Notes under the pieces: model-generated
The model's database searches: none
Told to the model about the DNA's origin: nothing
Seen by the model: the letters and a program-made list of their open reading frames with translations, nothing else
Translations under genes and position numbers: made by a program
Source: Tigriopus japonicus
Lineage: Eukaryota; Arthropoda; Copepoda; Harpacticoida; Harpacticidae
NCBI GenBank assembly: GCA_010645155.1
Contig: CM021317.1
Span: 11,926,658-11,990,657 of the forward strand
Length of the DNA: 64,000 nt
Reading direction: 5' to 3'
Part shown: piece by piece, positions 32,894 to 44,343 of the stretch
Numbering within the stretch: position 1 is the stretch's first letter
How the letters are laid out: every line of letters begins with the position of its first letter

Positions 32894-33664
32894 GTAAATG
32901 GAAGGAAAAACTAGCAACCAACTCTAACAAAAGTAATGAGAGAAGAAGGGGGTGTGAAGAAAGATTAACAGGAAACAACAACTAGGTGAAGAAGCTGACC
33001 AGACTGACCTAGCCCAAGAGAGGGAGCCAACCAAACAAATTCACACCTAACTGTGAGAAGACAGTCACCTAATGGAATAGTACCCTTTCTGGCCAACAGG
33101 AAAGAAGAAAAAACAAGAGTTTCGACTAACCTAGCTCAAGAGAGTGTCAGACAACCAATCTCACACCTAACTGATAAGAGATAAGGCAAAGGATAACATA
33201 CAATGAAGAACAAATCCTCAAATATGGAAGAAAAATAATGGATGAAAAAGACAAAAGAATGATTAAGATCGCTAATCAAGGCAAATTAATTTGCAAGTAC
33301 AACTAAAAATGTAATCATGAAAAGGACATTAAAAACGACAAAATAGAGCTTAGGAACTAAAGGAAACCTGAAAAAATGACACACAAAGAAAAGATAGGAG
33401 GAAAAATATAAATAAACTGAAAATAGATGAGAATACGAAAAGAGTACGACCAAAAATGTTATAGATAGAAATAAAGTAGTAAGAGAAAGAAGAGAAAGGC
33501 TAATAAATATGTAAAAATGGCTTACCTTGGATCCAAACGACCACGACACAACACAACACAGTAATTAGTCTAAACCGGCCCGTAATTCATGAGCAACGCA
33601 AAAGACGTGTGCTCACGACGACAGACGAGAAGAGACTAAAACAAAATAAAATAAAAATTAAAAA
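32894..33664. other. Likely LINE 5' region and AT-rich flank
   Basis: The stretch upstream of ORF1 has two similar segments at about 33010-33060 and 33130-33180, built around CTAGCYCAAGAGAG and TCACACCTAACTG, which could be repeat units of a LINE 5' UTR. Beyond 33.2 kb it is low-complexity AT-rich sequence. No gene is recognised. Confidence 0.35.
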
Positions 33665-34170
33665 ATGTGTTTTTTTTTTACTTTTTGAGTGATCACGTCA
33701 CATTTTGGGGTTTTTTAATGGCAACTGGTCAGATTTCGTTAACGTAATATTAATACCATTAACATTGCTTTTAAAGAGTTATAAATTTCATAGCATTTCA
33801 GAAAAGAGTCCGAAAGAATTTGTTACTTGGCATCAATAAAATTTCAATTTTGTTCACAAATTACAAACTAAAACTCGTTCTAAGTGCTACAAATGAAAAT
33901 TTTTGAAGGAAAGTCAATTTGGTGGCATTCCGTTTTTCTTCGAGAACTTTTGTCATGAAATGTGTATCACAAGATAAAAGTTGAAAAACATAACTGAAGA
34001 ATTGACCATTTGAGGTATTCCTTGATGATTACTTCAGCATGATGTACATAAGGTTGTTCACAAAAAGAAATTTGGCGAAAATCTGGCGATTTTTCAAATG
34101 AGGTGGCGAATTCTGGCGAATTTCGGTGGCAAATCTGGCGATAAGAGCCGTCGAAGATCTGGCAACCCTG
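33665..34170 (+). mobile_element. Partial hAT-type element, right third
   Basis: It matches 7408-7912 of the 1457-bp element closely, including TCATAGCATTTCAGAAAAGA and the terminus TGGCAACCCTG, which ends at 34170. The left two thirds are absent, and the left border lies in an A-rich stretch. Confidence 0.85.
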
Positions 34171-34505
34171 ATCCTTAAACTAATTTAGTAGCATTTGAAC
34201 GCGTTTCAAGCATCCAGTCGAAATCATTTTATGTAACATAAAGAACTTGAACCCGACATGCCTTCACCTTGCCACGTATTTCATGTAGAGAAATATAATG
34301 TGCTTGAACCTTTAACTACTGCCTTGGTTATTTCGTGGTGACAATCTCTTGAACTTTAGTTATTGGCATCTACACAAAGTTTCGAGTAGTTTTTATTCCT
34401 GATTCATATTTACAAGAACGACAGTCGAAAGATGAAGTAGAGAATGGAAGAATTTGGCGATAAAACCGCCGATTATTTCAGGTTCTCATATATCAGACCA
34501 ATCGC
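34171..34505. other. 3' flank of the SPOP-like gene
   Basis: No gene is seen. From about 34.38 kb it is homologous to the flank of the broken copy (TATTCCTG.TTCATATTTACA), showing that the duplication included the 3' UTR. Confidence 0.4.
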
Positions 34506-35669
34506 TTACAACTTTTTGAACTTCATGGTGAACTCAAATAGATGTTTTGCTGAATCTAGGGAGAGACTCTTCCACCCGTCACTCCCAATCACTTCATCAG
34601 CGTGGTTGTAGATGTATTCCAGACACTTTTGGGTCAAATACTGTGACTGAACAAGCTCTCCAAGTTCAAGAAAGTCGCAGACATTGTCGGCCGTTAAGGT
34701 ATTGACCGCGCTATTTGAAGCAAAAGTCTTCAAGTTAACCATGTGATATTTATCAGCAGCGTAGATAAGTTGGTGCTCAAGTCCATTGACTTCCTCGATA
34801 TCATCAGTATATAAATATTCAAGGAGCTTTTCCAGAGCCGCAGGACCGACGTCTTGAATGTGAACTTGGTTTAACTTGCTCTCCTGGTTTTTGTCATTTG
34901 AAAACATCACCTTGAAAACATCCGAGCTTGCGACTAACATGTGCTTATGGCACGGTAGTTTGATATCCTCACAGACCAAGTTCAAGTCTGGAAAACTTGT
35001 GGGTGTTAAACGGCGGTGCAAGAATTTGTCGGGATCAAGTGGAGCGGTCGTACCTAGGACAATCTCATCCCCAAAGTTGAGTTCAATCCAACAACGAATT
35101 GCCAATGACTTGTCTTGACGCAGTAGTGTAAATGGGTTCTCTAAAATATTCTTCATATCTAAAGCCATGCAACAATCCACGGGGCTTCCCGAACCCTGAA
35201 AGTGTCCTTGCAAGTACTTTCCCTTTACAATAGGCTTGTTATCTCCAAGGATCCAAAATTTACATCTCATGGGAACTAATGGCGCAACTCGTGGAGGAAT
35301 ATGCCTCCATCTTCTTACGTTGTGATAATCGTAGTCCCCATAATCATCAGATTCATCAGATTCATCGTACACCTGTTCTTGGACTGGTTGTGCAGGAGGA
35401 ATGCTTTCTCCTGGGCATTGCTCTAAAGAGACACTTAAATTGACGTCTTTCTCATTGGCGGATTGGGATGGATCTTTGCTCTGAATTGTCACAATCATTT
35501 GAAATTCCCAAGCAGACGTATCGGGAGATGAAAATTTGGCTGACGAATATCTTCCTACATTGGATGGAAGAGGAGTTTCCAACTTGAACAAAAAATCTTC
35601 GATAACGAAGGTATGCGTAGCCTTCACAGTCCTGGTCTTCAAGTGGCTCGACCAAGTTGGTTGTGCCAT
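34506..35669 (-). CDS. SPOP-like MATH-BTB protein
   Basis: A predicted substrate adaptor for a cullin-3 E3 ubiquitin ligase, 387 residues in one exon. A MATH (TRAF-like) domain spans about 15-210 (THTFVIEDFLFKLETPLPSN, MRCKFWILGDNKPI), with an acidic linker insert YDESDESDDYGDYDY. The BTB domain is at about 222-300 (LPCHKHMLVASSDVFKVMF, ALEKLLEYLYTDDIEEV), followed by BACK/3-box-like helices (FLELGELVQSQYL, CLEYIYNHADEVIGS). The long frame starts at TTG; the ATG at 35669 (MAQPTW) is preferred. The substrate-binding cleft of SPOP itself is poorly conserved, so this is a lineage-specific relative rather than the orthologue. A broken paralogue lies at 24821-25937. Confidence 0.85.
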   Translation of the reverse strand: MAQPTWSSHLKTRTVKATHTFVIEDFLFKLETPLPSNVGRYSSAKFSSPDTSAWEFQMIVTIQSKDPSQSANEKDVNLSVSLEQCPGESIPPAQPVQEQVYDESDESDDYGDYDYHNVRRWRHIPPRVAPLVPMRCKFWILGDNKPIVKGKYLQGHFQGSGSPVDCCMALDMKNILENPFTLLRQDKSLAIRCWIELNFGDEIVLGTTAPLDPDKFLHRRLTPTSFPDLNLVCEDIKLPCHKHMLVASSDVFKVMFSNDKNQESKLNQVHIQDVGPAALEKLLEYLYTDDIEEVNGLEHQLIYAADKYHMVNLKTFASNSAVNTLTADNVCDFLELGELVQSQYLTQKCLEYIYNHADEVIGSDGWKSLSLDSAKHLFEFTMKFKKL

Positions 35670-37204
35670 TTTTGTTACCCAAAAATTCTTTCGAAATCTC
35701 AAAGTTCTGGCGTTTTAAATTTGCACAAAGATTGTTAGCTCAGAACTCAATGTCAGCTTTGCTTAAGCCTTAGTTCTGAATAAGCCTAAATGAGCTGTTA
35801 GCCAAAGACAGTGTGACCAGATCCTAGCCAAGTTTTGAAGCTCATTTATCGAAAAAAAGAAGCTAGATTTGGACAAAATAAAGCTGAATTTTTGGTTAAA
35901 TGAGCCAAATAAAAGTTGAATGATATTCAAGTTTTCTCATGATTGAAAAGATTTATCAACAAGAAAAGTTTTCGAGTTTTATTGAAATGACCGTACCTTT
36001 TGTGACCAAAAAATGCCTTTAAACGCAAACGTTTTCAATATTTTCATGGAACGAAAGTTTTTAGTATGTTTTTAGTAGAGCTATGGTCAAAAGCAGATTT
36101 GCCGACAAATTTATTGTTCTCAAAGCCAGATAGCTTTTTCAGATGATTTTTGTCATTCTGTGTCTGATGATGATTTTTATTTGAAAACTTGATATTGGAA
36201 GGGATAAAGGGATTTCTTGGCCGCCCTACAAAACCTAATGGTTTTGTTTTAATGTGGCAACCTTGGCTGGTTAACGTCCCATCTCTCCAAATCTATATTT
36301 CGCCCGGAGCTTCCACCTCAAATAGTTCTCTCGGCTCCATACCAATGCTTGTCCTTTTCTCACTTCAAAAGAATGTTTGGGCATTTTTTGATGGCAAGAA
36401 AAGCAATTCTGTATTGTACAATGTGCTGAATTGGCACTGGTGATTATTGTCTCCCTTAGATATAAGATCAGTCGAATACATTGACTTCTATTAATACTAG
36501 ACGGAGTGTAAGCCTAAAAATGTGTCTCCGGTCGCCAACTGTTGAGTGGACAAAAGTGCGGGAACATTTGAAATGAGTGACCAGGCAAATGACAATATGA
36601 AATTGATGAATCAAAGGTGGAATTGAGTAATGGTTTTGGGTCATTTTTTGCTATTGCTCTTGGTCACTTTCTCGGAAGAACCAAAGACGTCACTAGGTGA
36701 CCATACTTTGGATTTGAATACTTCAACTTAGAACTTTTTTGTCAATACATTGAAAACGTCATTGGTAGGAAGAACATAAATTTAAGCTTTTGCGTTATGT
36801 AGGGCTAATCTAATGCATATATGGACAAAAACTAACTTGTGGCTTCAAGAACGAGTTCAAAAAAGTTGGTCTTGATTCCCATGTTTGGTCATACTTACTG
36901 TCCGCTCAACAGTTGTGATGGCGACATTTTCCTCATAAATTCAACGCATTCCGCCCCGCTTGCCAAATCAGCCAGACTAAAGCTTGCACGCTATCTAGTG
37001 ATTATAACTGATCTAAGGTCGAATATGATCAGTTGATCACACGAATAATGTAATTGTTGACGTTGAAAGTGACAAGACGTAAGTGAAATTAATTTCATCG
37101 CAATTTGCAGAGTACCTAGGTTCTACTGCCGTTTCATATTCAAATGAACAAATAACGAAAAATGGCGTAAAGAATAGAATAATCTCTGAATAGAATTTTT
37201 CATG
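35670..37204. other. Gene-free interval
   Basis: Upstream of the SPOP-like gene. Only short, unrecognised open frames are seen. CAGTGTGACCAGATCCTAGC near 35809 looks like a hAT-type end, but no partner was found. Confidence 0.3.
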
Positions 37205-37390
37205 AAGGATTAATGCAATTGCGTTCTTCTGCAAACGAGACCTGGCTTGTATTCAGTAGACTACGCATTTCAAATTTCATCTCAATCGAATGTCGGAGTG
37301 AAAAGTTATGCCTTCTCAAACTGATATACTGCAGAGAGCATAGAATGAATGCACTTGCCCTTTTGTGGTAAAGCTATTACCAGAAAAGGG
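37205..37390. repeat. Partial copy of the 16.3-16.8 kb foldback element
   Basis: Shared blocks include CAATTGCGTTCTTCTGCAAA, ATGTCGGAGTGAAAAGTTAT, GAGAGCATAGAATGAATG and the central CCCTTTTGTGGTAA/TTACCAGAAAAGGGC hairpin. About half the element is present. Confidence 0.7.
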
Positions 37391-37914
37391 CCAGGGTGGC
37401 CGACTTTTTTTGAAGCGACGGTGCTAATTAAACCAGGGATAACCTATATAATAGTATTAATACTGGATGCGAACTCGCGGAATTTCTCCGGCACGCAACC
37501 TCCGGTATGAGGCCGAGATTCGTAAACAAGAAGAACAAACCGCCATGTTGGGAGCGGAAAATCAAACGGAAATCGACCAAAATTCCAAAAGATAGTGCGC
37601 CAATCGGTGTTCCCTGTGTTTCAAGCGGGTCCAGCCAAGTCCTAGCCTTGGTAAAGGTCAACGCCATGCCCAAAAATCAGTCCGATGTTGGTGTTTCGAA
37701 GACATCCAGTTCACCCAAGAAAGAGTGAATGAAATAGTGAATGAATGACCACATCATGGAGTGCGAATGAACCCACAAAGGTGTCTAATCTACAAGATGA
37801 CGATCAAAGTGATCAAATGAAATCTGATGACGAGGTTACCTGCAATAACCTTCGGAAGTGATAGCCCTAACTAAAGCAAAAAACGAATATGCACCGGACT
37901 CCGAGCCCAAATTC
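37391..37914. other. Interval without a recognised gene
   Basis: A 73-codon basic open frame at 37507-37728 is flanked by stop-rich sequence and matches nothing I know. I do not call it a gene. Confidence 0.25.
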
Positions 37915-38290
37915 TTCTTGCAAAAGGATTAAGAACCAACTTTCCCACGGACCAATACGGGGAGTTTCTTTACGCTCATCCATTGCACAACTTGAACAAC
38001 TAAGAATATCTTACGATTACTTGAATTATCAACAACAAAATATCGTTTTTTTCCGAGCTCATATATCATCCGACTTGAACGTCTTATTAGTATCTTTGAA
38101 CTTACAATTGAACCCATCCATCAATATTTCAGGTATTATCCTGAACTGAATTAACACATGCCAAACTTTGTATGAAATCAAGGTTGTTCAAGTTGTGTGA
38201 TGGACGAGTGCGATAAAACTCCCCGTTTTGATCCGGGTGAGAGTATGTGGGGAAAGTTGGTTCTTAATCCCTTTTCAAGAGGAATTTACG
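37915..38290. repeat. Foldback element with about 105-bp arms
   Basis: The left arm (about 37915-38020) and right arm (about 38185-38290) are inverted copies. Paired blocks include GGATTAAGAACCAACTTTCC with its complement, AACGGGGAGTTT-type blocks and CACAACTTGAACAAC. The loop is about 165 bases. No coding content. Confidence 0.75.
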
Positions 38291-39924
38291 TTCGGATTAA
38301 GGTCAATATAGAACAAAGAAAGAAGAAGTCCTCAGTGTCAAGAATTCGATCAAATGAAGAACAAATTAAGATGACTTTGAAACCTATCAGGTGGACCTAC
38401 TAGCAATGGATGGGCTCAATATTTTGATCTGCCTTTGGAGTCAGTCAGCCCAAATTGGTGATCTGACAGTCTAACCCGGATTCCATGGACCCTCCCAAAG
38501 TCTTTAAAAATGAAATGCTCCCATCAAGATTGAATTGTGTGGATTTTTTCATTCAATCTGATTGTTAATTCCTGGAAAAGGGGATCTAAGAAGATCAATC
38601 AAACCTTATCAAGCCTGTAGAGCCTATCCCTGCAATGACAAGACATGATCCTTTGGTCCTGAAGGACCCTTAGCCCCAGTCCTGCGTGGTCCCGACCTTC
38701 TTGAGCCCCAAGACTTGAAACATTTTCAATCAAATCCACAATCAAGGCTTTAATCCTCATGTTTTTCACTCATTTTGTCTCAAGGACATTGTGATTGCCT
38801 TTGTTCCTATTCCAATCCGGATCAGATGGCTGATCTGATCCAGAACCGTCAAAAGTGCCCTTCAATGGTTATAGCCAACAACATCTCCGACTTGGACTCC
38901 ATCTTGTTTCAAAATGAGACCATTCTTGTTCTTTCATTTTCTTATGGAAATGGTTCCTGCGTTGTGGAGGTGTTGAAGAGGATGGAAGATGAGTAACACT
39001 CCAGATACCACCACAGATACTTCTGTTAAGCATTATTTCACTGAAGTTGGACTAATGGGTGAAGCAAGATTCCATCTACGTATTTTCCTCATTCTTATGA
39101 GGACTAAAATCCTTTGGAGAGTTGAATGTCAAAAGTTCATGAGACGAGTAAAAAGAGTGCTGGGACTTCTAAAATCAAGGTGAAGAACATCCAGTCCACA
39201 AATATTAACACAAAAAGTTTGCGTGAATTCTTTCAAGACACATGTTCAATAGTTTTAGACATTAATAAGGAATAAATGACGTCGTGTCAAAATATAGCCT
39301 CGGCCTCATACCATTTTTTCAAAAATCGGAGTTCGTGTCCACCCCTTTCAGGGGTTCCTGATTAAACTTAAAAGTCTTCAATTTTCAACTGCCTAAATTT
39401 TGGGTTCTCAATGCGAATATCATGAGGTCAAGTCAGTCAAAAAGGGGGATTTTTAATTTCTGTTTCCTTTAATTTGCATATCCTTCTGACCATTTCTTGC
39501 CCATAAGGTACTTGCTTTTTAATTGCTTTTTGTAGCTTTTGCCGTTTTTGAACAAGTAGGCAGGGTTTTACCCGTCAATAGGGCCATTCATTTCGTCTAC
39601 TTTGTGGTAGACATTTAGAGACAGGTGTCCTCAGTACTCAGTAGTATTATCATTGCACCAATAAAGGTTTCTATCCAAACACCCTTGAATTCTCTGTTTG
39701 TACTTTTTAAAACCCGGTCGTAACGTAAATGACCTGCTAAATAACCGCGATGTTAAAAATGGGCTTATCCATTACATTTATTTCAATAACCCCTTGAGTT
39801 TGTTGAATGAAAGTAGGAATTCACGTCAAATTAAACCTCCTCCATAAGACGACTTTTCCAGCCAGTTTTCGCTCATTGACGAGTTTGCGAAGTGACACTA
39901 AGGCTCAGAGAGAAAGGACAAGTT
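38291..39924. other. Gene-free interval downstream of DLST
   Basis: No gene, RNA or repeat family is recognised. The short open frames near 38.8-39.2 kb have no domain signature. Confidence 0.3.
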
Positions 39925-42369
39925 TTACATGCCCAACAACATTGTCCTGGGATCTTCGACAGAGTTCTTTATCGTTCGCAAAAACGTCACAGCCTCACGT
40001 CCATCCACCAATCTGTGGTCATAAGTCAAAGCCACGTACATCATAGGTCGAATGACCACCTAAAATGGGGATAAAATTACATTACATCAATGGGATTGCC
40101 TGTCAAGTTGACCAACATCAATATCTCACTTGTCCATTGCGCACGACCGGTCGTTCAAACACGCCATGCATGCCCAAAATGGCTGATTGGGGTGGATTGA
40201 TGATGGGTGTGCCAAAGAGTGAGCCGAACACGCCACCATTGGAAATGGTGAAGGTTCCACCGCTCATATCTTCCATTGCCAATTGATTGTTGCGAGCTTT
40301 TTCACCGAGAGCGGCGATTCCTTTCTCGATATCGGCGTAGTTCATATCTTGGGCGTTTCTCAGCACAGGCACGACCAAACCCTAGAACATTTGCCATCAG
40401 TTAGTAACATATGAATAACGATGTTGATTCCAAGAGCTCTCTCTCTCACCTTGGGCGTGGCCACAGCCACAGAGATGTCGACAAAGTCCCGGTACACAAT
40501 TTCGTTCTCCTCAATTACAGCATTTACCGTGGGTTGCATAGTGAGTCCGTAGGCCGATGCCTTGACAAAGGCTGACATGAAGCCCAATTTCAGACCATGA
40601 CGTTTCACGAAAGCGTCTTGGTTCTCCTTCCGCAATTGCATGAGACCACTACAGCAAAAGTTGAAAATGGTTTCAGATTCTTTTGTTGGGACACGAAGAT
40701 GAGTTACTTTTTCAAGGTCCCGATTTAAAATTTAAATTAGTTTAAAATGTTTATGGCCCGAAATGGACGAGACGAAGATGTACTTGAACTCGATTTATAT
40801 ATATGAATTTCATTTTCATCGTTGAAATTCCTTAAAGACGGCAAACAAATACTGCAAATAAGGAAAAAGACTATTATCGTTCTGTGCTAAAAATACATAT
40901 CTATCAGCAGCATTTAATATTCTGACCAAAAAGTGTTGATCATTCTACCAAACATCCTTTTCGAAGACGCATATTTTTTAATTCGGTTTTGTCAGGCTTC
41001 ATCGAAACCGAAACCCTTTTCACCAGGGGTCGGCAACCCCTTTGGGTCAAGGCCCACCACATTTGATAACGTGTCTGCATAGACCCACCAAACAGACGTT
41101 CGCAGGTTCAGGGGCCCACAAATTAACGATCAAAGAGCTTTGGGCCCAAGAGTACAGTACTATGGATGGCTCCCGGGCCCACTATTTTGGACTTTCCCCA
41201 TAGCTCCTGGGCCCACCAACGACCACTCTTTGGCCTACGTGTGGGCAGCGGCCCACCCGTTGCCGACCCCTGTTTTACACCATCACTCCCTATAGTAAAA
41301 TGTTACCTCATGTCGATCTCGTTGAAGGTGGTCAACATAGCAGTGGTGTTTTGGGCATCCTTGAGTCGTTGAGAAATCTTGAGCCGCATACGGTTCATCT
41401 TGACGCGGTGCTCAGAACGCGTTCCGGCAATCTCCTTGGTGGGATCCGCCGGAGGCATGCGCACCACGGGTGCGGCATTCGTGCCTTCGCTCTTCTGTCC
41501 ACCGGAAGCGGGCGTATCAATGGTCTTGGCGTGTCGAATGGCAGCCACGGGCATCTCAGATTTGGGAGATGAAGGCTTGGCAGGCGCCTTAGGCGGTGAA
41601 TCCGGAATGGGGCCCGAAGATGATGAGCCCGTGTCCTCCTTCTTAGGCGGAGGTTGTTCCTCTTTCTTGGGTTCCTTAGGTTCCTCCGCTTTCTTAGGTT
41701 CGGAGGCTTCGGCCTTCTTAGGACTAGCTCCACCCCCGCCTCCTCCGCCGCCCGCCCCCACTTTGATTTTAGCCAATTCTTTTCCAGGTTGCACCGTGGC
41801 TCCATCTTCCACCAAAAGCTCCTCAATAACCCCCGCCACGGGCGAAGGCACGGGCACGGAAGTTTTATCGGTCTCGACCTCGCAGATGACCTCATCTTCA
41901 GTGACGGAATCACCCACGGCCTTTTCCCATCGGAGATCGCCTTCGGATATGGATTCGGCAAAGGCCGGACAAGTCACGACCTTGACCTCGCTATTGAGAC
42001 TGGCTGAGGTACGAATACCGCGCAGAACTTGGAACACGGGCGATGATGATGCTCCACAAACGGGAACGGGCAATGAACTGAAAACATCGTTTCATTCATT
42101 ATCATTTTCTAAGATGATCAATCATCCTCTAATCTGTCATGATGAGGTACCTAAGAACGGGGGTTTGAGGGGCGGAGATCAATCCTCTAGCTTTCCATTG
42201 TGTGGATCGTCGTGGTCCAGCCTAAGAAATAGACCGATAAAAAAAAGGTTCAATCTCGACTCGGATGTCTGTGTGATGAAGGTTCCAATCTTTTAGTTAC
42301 CCTTTGAATGGATTGGACCAGAGCGCTGGACACGCTTTTTCGTAGCGAGTTTCGAGTGGATCCCAGCAT
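39925..42369 (-). CDS. dlst: Dihydrolipoyllysine succinyltransferase, E2 of 2-oxoglutarate dehydrogenase
   Basis: The mitochondrial E2 core enzyme of the 2-oxoglutarate dehydrogenase complex transfers succinyl from lipoamide to CoA in the TCA cycle. I reconstruct six exons: 42301-42369, 42151-42221, 41307-42077, 40450-40648, 40130-40381 and 39925-40059. All have GT-AG borders and consistent phases, giving 498 residues. Exons 1-2 encode a presequence ([20 protein letters not shown]). Exon 3 carries the lipoyl domain with the lipoylated Lys in EVETDKTSV, then a long Pro/Lys/Glu linker with an eight-Gly run. Exons 4-6 form the catalytic domain: [36 protein letters not shown] and the active-site [11 protein letters not shown]. 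As usual for DLST, there is no peripheral subunit-binding domain. A MITE sits in the intron between exons 3 and 4. Confidence 0.95.
41024..41272. mobile_element. 249-bp hAT-type MITE in a DLST intron
   Basis: The ends are CAGGGGTCGGCAACC and GTTGCCGACCCCTG. Flanks CTTTTCAC (41016-41023) and TTTTACAC (41273-41280) are a likely 8-bp duplication with two mismatches. The interior is rich in GGGCCCAC-type blocks. Relatives lie at 43340-43856 and 63333-63562. Confidence 0.85.
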
Positions 42370-43339
42370 GTTGTTGGCTTGTTTGTTGATGACCGGCCGT
42401 GACACGGGTTCCAGAGATCCCACCACCAGAGATTGATCAACCACGGGAAAAGTGGACGACGACGGCTGAGGATCAACACTAACTTACGTACTTGATGTGC
42501 ACGTTCTTCACGTTCATGGGATCGAGGACTATGAATATCAAGAACTAGTAAAAGTACATACACAGTCAGTGTTGCTGGATTATAAACTTGGAAGTTTCTT
42601 AACGGATGCCAAAAGGCCTGCTTGTGAGAATTCTTTGCCAAGAATATCATACTAGATTTGCAGATGAGACACCATTGGAAAAAAGGAATACCATGGTGTT
42701 ACAACAATGGAAGTGTATGAGCTTTAAAAGGTTGACAAGCTCTTGTAGCAGAACACCTTTCACATTTGTATTTGGCAGTCAGTTACGTACTAAAAGAATG
42801 AAAAAAATATTGAGATAATAATTGTCAGGACATAAAGTATTCTCTTTTAATTTCAATTTGATTTAAAAGATAGAAAAAACGTCCATAAAAATTATTTGCA
42901 GCTAAAAGGATAAAACATCATTTCTATTATACTTTGTATATTGTATATAATAAAAGCATGATCTAGCATGAATAATCAAACCCTTAGCAGAAATATGAAA
43001 AATAAAAACGAACCATTTGTTACATAGTCTTTCGATTTTTTTGTGACAATTCACTGCTTTGTGCTCGCTTATAATCTATCAATTAGGTTTGAAAATAAAT
43101 GTGTCTTCAGTTGTCGTAATTCAGTAAATATTCTTTCTTTCACAACAATCTTTTGTTTACAACATTGCTCCAAAAAAGTAATGTTACCTAATTTTGCCCG
43201 AACTTTTATTGTATTTAACGACTTTAGCTCTGTCAAATGGTGTCCCTTCAAGCTCATCAGAACTGGTCAATGAAATTTTCAATAAAATTTACAAATTCCA
43301 AGTTGTGGCAATATTTCGCACCTTGACTATTCTCAAGCT
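42370..43339. other. Upstream region of DLST
   Basis: Non-coding sequence holding the DLST promoter and 5' UTR, then AT-rich sequence. No other gene or repeat is recognised. Confidence 0.3.
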
Positions 43340-43856
43340 CAGGGTTTGGCAACCACTTTGGAGTTATGGCCCACCAAATTCGACTAACTTTGCTTAAGAG
43401 CCCACAAGACAGAATTCAGTGGGTTCACGGGCCCAGAACTGAACAATCCCTGTTCTTTGGGCCCACTATTTTGAAAATTTCCCAAAGGCCTTAGGCCCAC
43501 CAAAAATTACACCCGGCCCACTGGTTGACAACCGATAGCTAGACACGGTATTACCTAGAGGGCTAAAATTTTACAGGAGCTGTAGTTTATGTAACAAGAA
43601 ATTTGTCTACCAATTTTCAGCTCAATCAAACAACAGAGTCAAAAGTTATACGCCTTTTAAAATCAGGCAAGCAAAGGCGGAAAATGAACTCATTCTACCG
43701 CTTGTTGCAAGATCTTAGAAGACGAATTCCTTGTTTCATAAACCACAGCTCCTGTAGAATTTAAAATATCCTCTTGATTGGGAGCAAAGATGCTAAATTT
43801 TGAAGTTACCATCTCAGTCCAACAGTAGCGAGGTTTATGGCTAGACCACCCCTGCT
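43340..43856. mobile_element. hAT-type MITE of the same family, with an internal insertion
   Basis: It begins CAGGGTTTGGCAACC, and its family-like body runs to about 43535 (GGCCCACTGGTTGACAACC). The expected terminal CCCCTG appears only at 43851-43856, after about 300 extra bases. Octamers CTCAAGCT (43332-43339) and CTCTAGAT (43857-43864) fit a diverged target duplication. The extra segment repeats GCTAGAC at both of its borders and holds an inverted pair, TTTTACAGGAGCTGTAGTTT against CACAGCTCCTGTAG, so it looks like a nested foldback insertion. Confidence 0.6.
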
Positions 43857-43864
43857 CTAGATAA

Positions 43865-44343
43865 ATGTCTAAGTCTTAGAGATTGGATGGATCTCTATAA
43901 TATAGCAACGCTGTGCACAAGTCTTCGACTACTCCTGCGCAGGCATGCACACTAGGCCTAAACAGGAAACCTTGACGCATGCACGGCTGATCTGCTCGAG
44001 CACTCTTCGACAGGAATCTCCCACCACAGGACGAGAACTTCAGCTGACGCGTTGCCCAAAACGACCCCAAAACCCGTGCGGCTCTCCAATGAATTTGAAC
44101 GAAATTGCCAAAAGACGAATCAAAAAGGTGTTTGACCACTTCAAAACAAAGTTGCAGCATTAGATCACGCTCCTCTTCCTTTCACTTTCTTTATGATGCC
44201 TTTTGTTCTCAGGAATTTTGTCAAAACCGAGTAGACACAAAACAATATCTTGCACAAAAATGAGAACGGAGCTCAATTTAACAAATGTACGGCTTTGATA
44301 CAATAATACAAACTTCAGGCAACGGATTTAGCTGTAATCAGAC
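43865..44343. other. Gene-free interval
   Basis: The overlapping short open frames on both strands (43876-44163) have no recognisable domain. No RNA gene is seen. Confidence 0.25.

Noticed and set aside
37507..39183. Several short plus-strand frames (73, 86, 68, 73 and 64 codons) considered as exons of one gene
   Set aside because: No splice signals join them in phase, and one pair falls inside a foldback repeat. No homology is recognised.
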